Position numbers and translations under genes: made by a program. Positions 43,101 through 52,073 of a stretch of DNA of 64,000 bases are shown here, piece after piece (position 1 is the first letter of the stretch; every line of letters begins with the position of its first letter). Below the pieces are notes generated by a model. It was not told where the DNA came from, searched no databases, and was given only the letters and a program-made list of their open reading frames with translations. The DNA is from Yamagishiella unicocca (taxonomy: Eukaryota > Chlorophyta > Chlorophyceae > Chlamydomonadales > Volvocaceae). The DNA lies in contig BDSL01000007.1 in the NCBI GenBank assembly GCA_003116995.1, positions 1,054,001-1,118,000 on the forward strand, in the 5' to 3' direction.

Positions 43101-45488
43101 GGCTCTGGTGAACGCTCTAAAGCATTTAGTTATTTTGGCTAACTAAAGTTAAACGAATTGCCGCGGAGCCGCAAAGACCAAGAGACTTGACGCGAAACGT
43201 GGAAATCCGTGCCGCCGTTGCGCCCGCGTGTACGGCAGGCTTCGTCGGCATCTCGACCCACGTGACGCGGCACGAGCAGATGCGGTCGCTGCCGCCGTAC
43301 GACGAGTTCGAGCTGCTGGAGGAGAGCTGGCGGCTGATGCGCGTGGCTGTGGAGCAGCAGGTGGCGGTCGCGAAGTCGCACAGCGAGGTACGACACGTAC
43401 GACAACGTACGACGGCGCAGGGCCGCGCTGCGCGCGGCTTGCGGCGGCGTGTGCCGGGGCCGGTGTGTATGTGTGTGTGTGCGTGACAATGAGGCGGGGG
43501 CGCCCAACCGTGCGCTCCCCAACCGTAAACCGACAGTGTCCAACGTCCTCCAACCGCTGCTGGCTGCTGCGGTGCCGCAGATCAAGTGCGACATCCTGGC
43601 CTACCTGGATCTAGCTCGTCGCGTGGACGAGCTGATCGGCGGCCGCGACACACCGCTGCCCGCCTGGTCCACCTACCGCCGCCTACTCACCACCTACTGC
43701 TCCTTGCGGGAGGTGCGCCCCCAGGGGGGGATGGGGTTCGAGGAAGACCAGGGGGGTGGGTGGAGTGCACAAAAACACTGGGGGGCAGGAGGGAGGGGGA
43801 CGACAGAGGGGAGGAAACCCGACGGGAAGCGGCGGAGGCTCAGCCTAGTGCTGGGGTGCAGAGGCTGCTCTTGAGCCCGGAGGTCTTCCCATCTGATCCA
43901 ATCCATTGCGGATCGAATGCGCCGTCATTGCCCCCGTCCAAACTCCCCTGCTCCCAAACACGTGTTCCCCCACCCGCCACGCCCTCCAGGCAGCAGACGC
44001 GGTGCTGCCCTTCGATCCGCCCGCCGGCAACATGCGCTACGCCATCCGCGCAAAGACCCCGGCGCAGGCTGCGCCTGTGGAGGCGGCGGCGGAGGTCGGC
44101 GAGCAGCAGGGCGGGGACGACTCCCTGGAGCCGGGATCAGGGGCGCCGTCGAGGGACGTGTCACCGTTCGGTGAGCAGGGGCGGGGTGGGCGAGGGTTTC
44201 CGGGATGCCGTCCACGGTACGGCAACCGCGGGTGGCGGGGGGGGAGGTTCGGAGCCGCCGTACCAATGGGGCACAGGGTCACGGGGCTCGCGGGGGTGGG
44301 GTGGGGTGGGATGGGGTGCAGCGACCGCAGGGGGGGGTGGGGGGGTGTGCCGTAGTTGCGGCGGACTCCCTCCTGACGTGAGTGAAGCCCCGCGCCGTGA
44401 GGGCTGGCCTTGTCGCGTGGTTCCTAAACCCTAAAATATATAAAACCTGGAAAATCAAACTTCAGACCCAAAAATATTTTATTTTATTATTTGGGTTATT
44501 TAAATTTTTATTTAGCTAATGTTTAAAACGCAATAATATTTAAAACTTAATATTTAAGACCTGGAAAAGCCAAGTCTTCCCATTCAGTCCCGCCGCACCC
44601 ACAAACCTCACCCCCTCCCCCTTCCTCCGCAGACCCCCGGGGCCGTCGCAGCATCCGTGCCCTAGTGAGTCACAAGAGCCTGGGGCTGGCTCTCACGCGA
44701 GCCAACAGCTCGAGCGACCTGACGCCCGACGCCACCGCAACCAGCAACGCCCTGACGGGGGAGATCCGCCGCGTGGGGAAGCTGCTGGTCCCCAAAGGTG
44801 GGGGGGGCGGTGGTGGGGGTATCGAGGAAGACCCGTGGATGCCAGAAAAAACCGTGGCGGTGGTGGGGGGGCGATACTGGGGACCAGGGAGCAGCCGGCG
44901 CTGCGCTGTGTGTTGCGGTGTTGCGCCGTTTCACGCAGCAGCAGGGCGGGTGGACGGGTGGGTACTGGGGCGGCAGGAGGGGAGGAGTCGATGACGGTGG
45001 GGGAGGGCCAGCAGGGCCGGGGTGAGTAGCGCGTGCGCTGCTGTTGGGAGTGGTGCATGTACGGCACGTGTGGATCCCCGGGTGACGTAATGGCCGCGGC
45101 CGTCGCTGTCCGACCCAACACTCAAGCGGTGGGTCCGTTGCTCACGGCAGGCCAGCGATGCGGCCTTGCAAGACCGCAACCCCAACCGAACCTTGCACTC
45201 CGCACAAACGCGCCCGCCCGGTGCTGTCCGTGGCCTGTGCCCCCAGCTCAGCCTTGGTCCTCCACAAACACGCACCGCTGTTCCCCCCCTCCTTTCCCCT
45301 CTACCCCCTCCTGCTGCCCCGCAGGCCTCGTCGGCTCCCGGTCCACCAGCCCCAACCGGGCCGCCGCCAAGTCCCCCGAGCCAAGCGACAACAGCGACGC
45401 GGGCGGCGAAGTGCTCAACGCGTCCATAGTCAAGCTCCAGTTCAACAGCACGGGGAAGCGTGATAGCACGGGGAAGCGTGACAGCTAG
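25156..45488 (+). CDS. Giant coiled-coil protein with C-terminal globular region, 39 exons, 5' end uncertain
   Basis: I do not recognise this protein. Exons, all in phase: 25156-25286, 25670-25705, 26206-26326, 27005-27036, 27312-27521, 27864-27953, 28458-28568, 29077-29147, 29975-30038, 30168-30293, 30555-31046, 31229-31315, 31593-31720, 32235-32481, 32980-33219, 34497-34606, 34825-34966, 35573-35746, 36149-36282, 36587-36650, 36854-36930, 37234-37351, 37805-37960, 38475-38546, 38772-38881, 39065-39197, 39530-39618, 40035-40128, 40544-40954, 41219-41377, 41565-41695, 41899-42058, 42321-42433, 42670-42866, 43239-43387, 43581-43712, 43990-44170, 44633-44797, 45325-45488. They encode at least 1,872 aa; the first in-frame ATG is 25245. 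An N-terminal helical block ([20 protein letters not shown]) precedes about 900 residues of heptad-rich coiled coil, interrupted by a Gly/Ala insert in exon 11. Exons 29-36 look globular ([20 protein letters not shown]). The tail is basic and Ser-rich. A cytoskeletal or ciliary role is a guess. Confidence 0.85.
25321..25390 (+). repeat. Dispersed motif R1 after the exon 1 donor
   Basis: GAGGAAGACCCGGGG, then AAACCGTTTAGGACAGACG, then GATGCGTGCTGGAGAACT. It starts 35 bases after the donor at 25286. A partial copy (CGAGGAGGACCCGGGG) precedes it directly. Confidence 0.8.
25480..25600 (+). repeat. 11-base minisatellite
   Basis: Eleven copies of GGGGTGCGGGA in the first intron of the coiled-coil gene, almost without variation. 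Confidence 0.9.
26172..26194 (+). repeat. Interstitial telomere-like motif
   Basis: AACCCTAAACCCTAAACCCT, 12 bases before the acceptor of coiled-coil exon 3. Confidence 0.7.
27172..27200 (-). repeat. Dispersed motif R3, reverse copy
   Basis: CAGTCGCGTTACCGGTTC followed by TTTTATTGTAACCCCC, 112 bases before the acceptor of exon 5 of the coiled-coil gene. The same sequence with few changes is at about 32177-32207. Confidence 0.75.
28091..28128 (+). repeat. Dispersed motif R1, forward copy of an intron-internal pair
   Basis: TTTCGAGGAAGACCCGTGG at 28092-28110. It is followed 240 bases later in the same intron by an inverted copy (28350-28433). Confidence 0.85.
28350..28433 (-). repeat. Dispersed motif R1, reverse copy of an intron-internal pair
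   Basis: TGCATGCATGCACCTCAAAA, CGTCGGTCCTAAACGG, then CGGGTCTTCCTCGAAACCCC, ending 25 bases before the exon 7 acceptor (28458). A four-base insertion (GTAC) interrupts the CCACGGGTC core. Confidence 0.85.
28565..28798 (+). repeat. 19-base minisatellite starting at a 5' splice site
   Basis: About a dozen copies of GTGCGGGTGTGTGGGGGGG, with GTGCGTGTGTG variants. The array begins at the donor of coiled-coil exon 7 (CTGCAG|GTGCGTGTGG). Confidence 0.9.
29126..29312 (+). repeat. Eightfold tandem copy of a 5' splice site
   Basis: GGAGGAGAG|GTACGTGGGG occurs eight times, with the GT at 29148, 29170, 29190, 29211, 29231, 29251, 29272 and 29293. The first copy is the donor of coiled-coil exon 8. Confidence 0.95.
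29351..29365 (+). repeat. Dispersed motif R1, forward copy
   Basis: Exact GAGGAAGACCCGTGG in the intron after exon 8. Two truncated copies (GAGGAAGACGTGG) lie just before it, and another exact copy is at 29733-29747 in the same intron. Confidence 0.85.
29401..29517 (+). repeat. Dispersed motifs R3 and R2, forward copies
   Basis: CGGTAACTCGACATGGGAAG (R3) is followed by GTTAATCCGTGAACCCC (R4-like) and by GGCGAGAAGATCCGGG plus TACACGACATAGG (R2). All are in the intron after exon 8. Confidence 0.75.
31484..31575 (+). repeat. 28-base tandem repeat before an acceptor
   Basis: Three copies of a unit containing CCTGCTGTTC and TTTCTTTACCC, just upstream of the acceptor of coiled-coil exon 13. Confidence 0.8.
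32107..32207 (-). repeat. Dispersed motifs R4 and R3, reverse copies
   Basis: CGCGGATTATCCTTTACCCC (R4) and CAGTCGAGTTACCGGTTC plus TTTAATTGTAACCCCC (R3), both shortly before the exon 14 acceptor at 32235. R4 reverse recurs at about 42597 before exon 34. Confidence 0.75.
33220..34496 (+). other. Longest intron of the coiled-coil gene
   Basis: 1,277 bases between exons 15 and 16, with GTGAGG donor and CCCCAG acceptor. After the donor come an R4 forward motif (GGTAATCCGCGG, about 33273) and an R1 forward copy (33377-33450). About 33.49-34.14 kb is a unique block of more balanced composition with open frames on both strands but no recognised family; it could be an inserted element. The last 100 bases are C-rich. 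Confidence 0.5.
33377..33450 (+). repeat. Dispersed motif R1, forward copy
   Basis: TTCGAGGGAAACCCGTGG, then CGTTTAAAACAGAAG, then GAGATGCATGCTGGAGAACT, so both conserved blocks and the tail are present with a few changes. Confidence 0.8.
34976..35360. other. Unique block flanked by (CA)n in an intron
   Basis: A (CA)n tract with two ACCATTGCA units, then about 300 bases of sequence unlike the surrounding intron, then AAACACACACACACC. It lies between coiled-coil exons 17 and 18. No coding or RNA family was recognised. Confidence 0.45.
35447..35518 (-). repeat. Dispersed motif R2, reverse copies in tandem
   Basis: CTATGTCGTGTAAACC-like units repeated about four times (with TAAGCC and TCTACACGGG variants), ending 55 bases before the exon 18 acceptor (35573). 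Confidence 0.85.
35766..35780 (+). repeat. Dispersed motif R1, forward core
   Basis: Exact GAGGAAGACCCGTGG, starting 20 bases after the exon 18 donor at 35746. Confidence 0.85.
37343..37580 (+). repeat. Minisatellite starting at a 5' splice site
   Basis: Roughly 38-base units (CCTCCAGGGAGGGAGGG plus AACCCGGGCCGGGAGGGA) repeated about six times, beginning at the exon 22 donor (ATCGAG|GTGGGGCCTCCAGG). Confidence 0.85.
37670..37762 (-). repeat. Dispersed motifs R1 and R2, reverse copies
   Basis: AGCATGCATCTCAAAACG, CTGTCCTAATC, then CCACGGGTCTTCCTC (37724-37738) and CATGTCGTGTAACGGG (R2). They precede the exon 23 acceptor at 37805. Confidence 0.85.
38316..38372 (-). repeat. Dispersed motif R1, reverse copy
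   Basis: CGTCTGTTCTAAACGGG, then CCACGGGTCTTCCTC at 38344-38358, before the exon 24 acceptor at 38475. Confidence 0.85.
38592..38670 (+). repeat. 12-base CACCCTAACCAC-like tandem repeat
   Basis: About six imperfect copies in the short intron between coiled-coil exons 24 and 25. Confidence 0.8.
39215..39345 (+). repeat. Dispersed motif R3, two forward copies, plus R4-like
   Basis: GGTAACGCGACTGGGGAAG plus TGTAGCAGG, then GGTAACTCGACATGGGAAA plus TGTAGCAGG, then CCGCGAATCCACG. They start within 35 bases of the exon 26 donor (39197). Confidence 0.85.
39640..39742 (+). repeat. 9-base GGGGCTGTG minisatellite
   Basis: About ten copies of GGGGCTGTG with single-base variants, starting about 20 bases after the exon 27 donor. 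Confidence 0.85.
41398..41440 (+). repeat. Interstitial telomere-like repeat
   Basis: CTAAAACCCTAAAACCCC repeated, matching the Chlamydomonas-type TTTTAGGG telomere unit, directly followed by a (CA)n tract. It starts 20 bases after the exon 30 donor. Confidence 0.75.
42597..42618 (-). repeat. Dispersed motif R4, reverse copy
   Basis: CGCGGATTATCCTTTGCCCC, about 50 bases before the exon 34 acceptor (42670). Confidence 0.75.
44420..44570. other. AT-rich island flanked by direct repeats in an intron
   Basis: A sharply AT-rich stretch (TTTTATTTTATTATTTGGG, TTTAAATTTTTATTTAG) inside a GC-rich intron between exons 37 and 38, bounded by ACCTGGAAAA at 44445-44454 and 44559-44568. No coding capacity. 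Confidence 0.6.
44824..44838 (+). repeat. Dispersed motif R1, forward core
   Basis: Exact GAGGAAGACCCGTGG, 27 bases after the exon 38 donor (44797). Confidence 0.85.
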
Positions 45489-46930
45489 GCGTGGTGTGGG
45501 CGGTGCGCTGGGGAATGGAGCGGGGTGGCGTGTGCAGGATGGGGACGGGGCGAGCGAACGCGCTGGCGGTTTCGGAGCTGTGTGTTTCGGCGCTGTGTGA
45601 GCTTCTTGGCTCCGCATCGCTTTTAATATTGCGACCCACGCGCCGCCCATGCGTGCTGAGGGAGCAGCAGCAGCAGCAGCAGCAGCAGCAACGTATTGCG
45701 CGACTGAGGATGGCGTGTGTCATTTCGCGCGCTGTCAATGCGCGCATTGCGCCTGCGGAGCCATCTGCGGAGGTGCAACGCCGCTGCGCTGCCATCAAAG
45801 AACGGACAGAATAACAGCAGCAGCAACAGGAGGATGAGGAGGGTTGGGAGGAGGGGAAGGGGAGGGTGGAGGGGGAGGGTACATACCTGGATTCAAGGCT
45901 TACCTGCCCCGGTGTAAGAGGCGGGCATCTGTGGGCGTGGCTGGTCGGGGGGCCTAGCGCGACGGGCGCTGCGTGCGGGGAGACAACATTAGAGAGGGTG
46001 GCGGAGCCGTTACCCAACTGAAGCCAACCAACGAATGATGTTTTTTACGCTGTCTTTCGGCGCCAAGTCGGCCGTTCCTTATGGGTCCTGAACTGTGTGC
46101 TCGCTGCGGCGGCTTCTGGGTTCATCGCCCGCGCGCCCGGCACATGGGGCTGATGGCGGCTCCCCCTGCCTGCCTGCCTCTGGCCTTTCCCTCGTATGTA
46201 CTGAGGCATGTACTGAATCAGGGCGAGGGGGTCATGGATGGTCCACCCGCGTACCTCTGCGGGTGTGTGCGCGCGTCAAGGACATGCGCAACGCCACGAC
46301 CCGCAGCGCGCGGAGACCATGTTGTAGTCCATGTAACACGCATCGGCGTACGGCTCCCCTACGGGAGGGCACACCTTGTTCGTTACATCAGCAAAGCCGT
46401 GGTTGTCGGCGAACACCGCTCGCTGGTAGGCACAATATGGCTCCCAGGTAGATAAGCTAGAACGGCACCAGGGCCGGTGGCAGGGCGACTTTGCCCAAAC
46501 ATTGAACAGCACCCGTACGCTACTGCACGCCTGGATGGTAATCCTCATCCAGCTCGCGCGAAATCTACGGTCCTCACGGCGGACAGGCCTAATTGGTCTC
46601 TAGTTGTTTAATTACGTCGCTACAGGTAAATCGGCGATTGCGTCGCTATGTCGGGGAGCCCCCAACCTATGATGATTAATGCCGTAAAGCCCAAAATGCG
46701 CGCATGTGAAGTCCTCCTGCCATTGTAATATGTACCGGCTATCAGCGCACTATCGCAGCATCATGCACCAAGTTCGCGCTACCGCCATTGCGCTCTAATC
46801 CCCCGCGACATCCATATGCAAGCAGACGTAACCCTCGCCTACGCGGCAAAGCACTACCCACCGCCCCAAGCTGCGCCATTCCTCGCCCTAGCAAGCTATC
46901 ATTCTACCACCCCCGGCCGGTCTCCCGGCC
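45489..46930. other. Intergenic between convergent genes
   Basis: About 1.4 kb holding the 3' ends of the coiled-coil gene and of the first pherophorin-like gene. A (CAG)n run of nine codons lies at about 45663-45690. Short open frames show no family resemblance. Confidence 0.5.
45913..45917 (+). terminator. Candidate TGTAA poly(A) signal of the coiled-coil gene
   Basis: TGTAA, 425 bases after the stop codon; the chlorophyte-type signal. Chance occurrence cannot be excluded. Confidence 0.3.
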
Positions 46931-49915
46931 TCAGTGCAAGCCGCTGGGTGCTTCCCCGCCCTGGCTTGCGCCGGGCACCCGAATCTGCACGCCCCGCATT
47001 GAAGCTGTCGGTGTCGACTGGTCGTCGCTGTCGCCGCTTTGGCGGGCCAGCGGGCGGTCGAAGTCGCCGCTGCCGCTGCGCATGGAGGTGTCCTGCTGCC
47101 TCTTCCGGCGGCGGTACCAGGCGAGTGCCAGCAGAATGGCAATCAGGAGCGCCACCAGGGGCACCACGACAGCCGGCACGACGACGGCCGCGTTCACACC
47201 GTCCCTGCGCTCCTCCTGCTCGACCCAGATGAGGCGGCCGTTTGCCGACGCGCCCACATAGCCCAGAAAGCAGCCACCGTCGCCGCTGACCTCCACCACG
47301 CAAGTGTTAGCCGGCTGGTCGGACGTAATGCCTTGCTGGCAAATCTCAGACATGCTCAGGCGACCCTGCACTTGGAACGACAAAGAGGAGGCAGCCGTGG
47401 ACGACACGCTCCAGCGCGCGCCGTCGTTGCGGTCCAGAGAGAGGCCGGTGTCGGGCCGGACCTGCTTGCGAGTCGTGAGCTGGTCCACGGTGGCGGGAGA
47501 CAGCAGCAGGTGCACGGTGGCCACGTCGCCGGGCGGGGCAGGAGGCTGGCAGGGCTCGCCGCTGGCGGCGGGCGTGACTTGGAAATTGAAGATAGACGTG
47601 GTGGGCATGACGTTATATTGGGCAGTCTTGACAGCCAAGCACGAGTCCGACATGGGTCGCGGCGCCGCGCAGGTCGGCTGGGCGGGGGGCGGGCTGCCAT
47701 GGACGATGATCACGTCAGTCTCGTCGAAGAACACCATGATGTAGACATTGCTGCTGCGCACCACGGCGGCGCAGGGCTTGTTGCCCTGGCCGGGCAGTGC
47801 GTTGCGCGCGCACAGGTCTGTCAGGAACTTGCCGCCGGCGGGCATGGTGACGTAGAAGGTGTTGGTGGACTCGCCGGCCGGGCCGTACGTGAAGGTGAGA
47901 CTGCCCGTGGCGCCACCTGAAATTATCTGGCGGCCGCTGTTGGCGGAATCATCGTGACCCACAGACACGCGCGACACCACATCGGGGTCCAGGTACAGCG
48001 TCCACGTGCACACGTCAGCACAGTACGTTTTCGTGCAGCCGCTGGCGGGGTTGTGGTTGGCGAGCAGGAAGGCAAAGGTCGTCGAGGAACTGGATGTGGA
48101 CCGTTCATAGTACTGCAACGACATGGAGGTGTCGGAAGCTGAGACCCGTTCGGCTGGTGCGCAGGTGCCGGGCGGTGGGTCGGGCACCGAGACAGTGGGC
48201 AGCGCCAGGCCAGATGGGCAGCAGAAGCCGTCCTCGGAGTGCAGGTAGTAGCTGCAGCCACCCTGCTGCGGGTCCGAAGAGGCATCGCACAGGTCCACGC
48301 TGGCGGCGTTGCCGGCCGGCAGGCGCACAGTGACCGTGAAAGGCAGACCCGAGGTCCCAAAGTCATCCGCCACCAGGTTGAGGTTCTCCACGAGCAGCGA
48401 GCGGTAGGACGCGCTGTTGGGCTCGTTCCAGGCGGACGTTGTGTAGTTGACGCTGCTGCCGTCGATCTGCACGCCGATGATGAGCAAGTCCGTCACCTTC
48501 AGGTTCAGGTAGGAGAGCTGCGCGTTGCAGCAGTCACTGACACCGTCCGCGCGGCAAGATTCGGTGGCTACGAAGCGGAAGTTGTACAACTGTTGCTGCT
48601 GGCCTTCCTGCGTTGTGACGCTGTCAAAGACAATCTTGAAAGGGCTGTTGTCCAGGCTGGCTGAGCACTGGAAAGCGTGCTCTGGTGGCACAAAGGCCGT
48701 CTGTGAGTCCGTGGTGATTGTATTCGGACAGCAAGCATTTGGGTCGTCGGCGGTGGCGCCCTGCACGACCAGCTCGCACAGGCCGGCCACTGGAGCCAGG
48801 CCGGGTGGCGGGCACAGCGCTTCAGCGGCACCCTCGACAGTGACGGTGATGGGTACGCCTGGAGGAGAGGCGGATCCAAAAGCGGTCGGATAGGAGGGCA
48901 ATTGGCAGGGATAGGGATATGGTGCGCGTTCTGCACAATGCCATCTGGGTCCCATCTGGGTCAGCGCCCTGGAGCCGGCAAGTCCTCCCAACGCCGCCGT
49001 TGTCGGATACGGCAGGGCACTCACCGTTCGTGGCTTGCGCGACTTGCAAGTTCAGAGCGCCCAGCTTCAGACCATACTCATTCTGCTCCGTGTTCACGAG
49101 GCGCTGCCCGTTGTACGACACATACTTCACCTTCAGCGTTGGATCTACGCGGAACGGTGCAACACGCATCTTTCATCAGGTTTGGACGTTTGAAACCACA
49201 GGGCGATCTGGGTCGTGCGCCAATCCATGGCTATGCAGGCAAGACATCAACCGGTGGCCAGCCAACGTGCCCATGCCGCGCTGACGTATTGGTATCGCAG
49301 CATTGCCAAGCTTCTTGTTGTTGAGGAGATCTTAAGGACGCTTTGGGGGTGATGGCTGAGACGCAGGGCAGTGTGCGTAGTAAAGTGGGGTGCACCGTGT
49401 CAGGTGTAACAGCTTACCAACATCAATCCAGACGACGTCGGCAGTGGCTGTGCAGCAGTTTGCGAAATCCAACTCAACGTTGCAGTCATGGTTGGAATGT
49501 AAGGAGTAGAAGAAAGTAGTGTATGTTCGCCCGCCGTACACTTGCTGGGTGCGGTTAAGGGCTGTCAACCCGTACGGAGAGGCGTAGGAGTCAATCTGGC
49601 AGCAACTGCCAGCACAGGATTCAGGTTGACGCGTGGGCAGCAGGTAGGAGGCCACGTTACTGAGGTCCTCCCTCAGCAGGCGAGTGAACCTGCACACACA
49701 CGGGCAGTAGTTGTTAACAAAACGTTCGGGGAGCGTTCCCTTCAATGCATTCCGAGTTGAAAAGAGAACCCAAAGAATTGTACGCGCAGATCAGCTAGCG
49801 CAACGTACCGCGGCACGAATTCGAGGCCAGTGGCACCTTGGAATCCCAACTCGGCATTGGCGCCTGTTGCGGCCAGCCAGACGCTGCACAGGGCAAGTAG
49901 GGCGCATGGCCGCAT
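46931..49915 (-). CDS. Membrane-anchored protein with four pherophorin-like domains, copy 1
   Basis: Exons: 49915-49809, 49689-49418, 49144-49025, 48858-46931, giving 808 aa. A signal peptide (CALLALCSVWLAATGANA) is followed by four Cys-patterned blocks that read as tandem pherophorin (DUF3707) domains. Markers are SCCQIDSYASPYGL and NCCTATADVVWIDV; CSASLDNSPFKIVF, DCCNAQLSYL and GFCCPSGLAL; TTFAFLLANHNP and TFYVTMPAGGKFLTDLC; and FNFQVTPAASGEPC and MSEICQQGIT. Near residues 723-747 is a transmembrane segment (VVVPLVALLIAILLALAW), then a stop-transfer RRRKRQQ and a tail of about 55 residues. Typical pherophorins are secreted, with two domains around a Pro-rich rod. This protein has no rod and four domains, and should sit in the plasma membrane facing the matrix. 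The gene at 52074-54929 is a tandem paralogue. Confidence 0.85.
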
Positions 49916-52073
49916 GGCCGTGCCAGTCACCTGCGAGCAGGAGACCGACAGGAGCTGGGCATTGTGATAAGAAAAATACAAATGATAGATACATGCGTGG
50001 CTTGTATAATGTGCTTCGGAACATGCAGACATTGGCCGGCAGTGCGGAAGCTCCCTTTCGGACAGTTAGTAAGTCCCCGACAAGTAGGAACCGTGTGCAT
50101 GGTAACACGGACTGAAGCAAAATATATGAATATTTGCGATCGTAGTAAGATCGCGTGGAGCGGCTTGCGACCGCGAAGCTGGACGCGTAGCGCGTGAACG
50201 CTGAAAACTGTCTCCGTCCGCAACAACTGCAGCCAACGGCCCGCACCTTGCTTCAGTCCACACGTAGTTTAGCTCCAGATTATTTGTGTAATGCTGCTGC
50301 AGCGCTTGAGGTGGTTTGAAGGCGGGGAGTGATATATGTAAGCAAAGGCCTCCGGTTGCCGAGGATACTTCAGCAAGGAGCGTTGCAGGTTATCAAAGGA
50401 CGGAGTGAGCAAAATGAGTATGTATGCCGGTTATAGTTATGTATGTAACTCCACGATGACGTTGGGCCCTACATCGCCCGCTTTCGCTACTGGGGGTAGG
50501 GCACACAGATGTCAGCAGCCCGAGGCCTGAAGCCCTTTATCGTCGCGCTACAGACGAAAGGATTATAAAAACGTAGGGCTTAACCTTGAAAGTTATGGCT
50601 CGGGGGCACCACAACTTGCGACTGCCGAACGGACGATGCAAAGCAAGTACAAAGGCTCAGCTTGAGTGATACCAGTATGTCAGCAGCTTCAATTTGCATA
50701 TATGATGCCATGAACCATGAAATAGAGCGGGCACGTTGCCCTCGTATGCCGAGCCGCCACTGTTCAGGTTTAATTCAACCGCGTCTTAGCTCTAGGACAT
50801 TGTAAACCTCCATGGGATACACGAGGCTCTGTTTGAATAACCATAAGACCTCATAGTTGTCAAGGAGATGTACCGGTATGCACATTTTCACTGGGCACTT
50901 TGGAAGGCGAGACGTCACGCTGGAAAGAAATGGCGGAAGCGGGCAGTTTATGGTATGCCAGCGCAACTCCTGATTCCATTTGATACAAACATCAATTCAC
51001 AGCGCAGGGTTTTAGCGGGGTTGGCTCCGAGGTCACATGGTTATTTCGTTCCATGAATTTGGTCGAACAAAAATGCCATGAGGTCGTAATATGGCAATCT
51101 GGAGGGCCTGCAGTCTCCGAAATTGTTAAGGATTAATAATATTATCAATTTAAGGCCCTGGGGTACCCCCCATCAGCGATTGTTCCATGCGCGGGGGCTC
51201 CCCTAATTCCAGTAAACTACTTCTGGCCGCCGCTCACAAAGCACCCCAAGGCGAGGGGCCCAGCGGGGTGATCAAGCCCCGCTGCCAGGATGTACATTGA
51301 CGGCTGCAGGGCTCGTCGGTTCCTCCGGAGTCGGTCGGCCAGACCAGGTCACGTTTTGTGTTGAAGCGGTTTCTCAGCGGTTGTCGAGATCTGGATTTCT
51401 TTTGGGGACATGCCGTTCTTATTGAGAGTTTGCCTCCTCATGGGTGCTGTATGTCAGCTGTTCGCGCTTGTGTACCTACTGGAGTGGGCACCTGCGAAGT
51501 GCTCAGCTGCCGTATGTGCGGGGTGCGCTGTTCCCCACCAAGAGCGCACATGTACGTCCAGGAGTAAAAACACGGGAACTTTCGTACATGGTTACAGCAC
51601 CCGGCGCCGCAATTGGCGGCGATCATTACTAGCTGGCGCACAGATGGGTATTATGCATCCACGAAAGCGCAGGTCGAGGGTAGACCTCGCACGCCCACTA
51701 AAACCCACCAAGAATTATATACTACCACACGTCAGGATGGCAAATTATCATCCTGCTGGTGTGAAATCTAGAACTTAACGGTGGTCACAGGCGATGTCAC
51801 CGGTCGGGGCCAGGTGTCTATTTGCTTGTCATGTCATGAAATCAGGCCCATATTGAAGCCCTCCTTTGGTTCCCCTATATGCATGGGATGTATGCGGAGT
51901 GCTCTCACACGAGACGTACCAGCCCCAACTAACGATTAGCCAACTTCAACAAACTAGCCAACTAACGCAGGCACCATACGAACCCCATCCCTAATGCCGC
52001 TGGCTTGTTCGGGCACGTAAACCCACCACCGTCTTCCCGTCATATAACAGTAGCGCGCAGCATAGCGCGAAAC
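49916..52073. other. Region between the two pherophorin-like paralogues
   Basis: About 2.2 kb with the promoter/5' region of copy 1 on the left (including the shared element at 50472-50508) and the 3' region of copy 2 on the right. 50.5-51.3 kb is relatively AT-rich. No gene recognised. Confidence 0.5.
50472..50508 (-). promoter_or_regulatory. 37-base element shared upstream of both pherophorin-like genes (copy 1)
   Basis: CATCGCCCGCTTTCGCTACT, then GGGGGTAGGGCACACAG. It lies about 560 bases upstream of the start codon at 49915. The same element with two changes is about 590 bases upstream of the paralogue, while the sequence around it has diverged. Confidence 0.45.
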
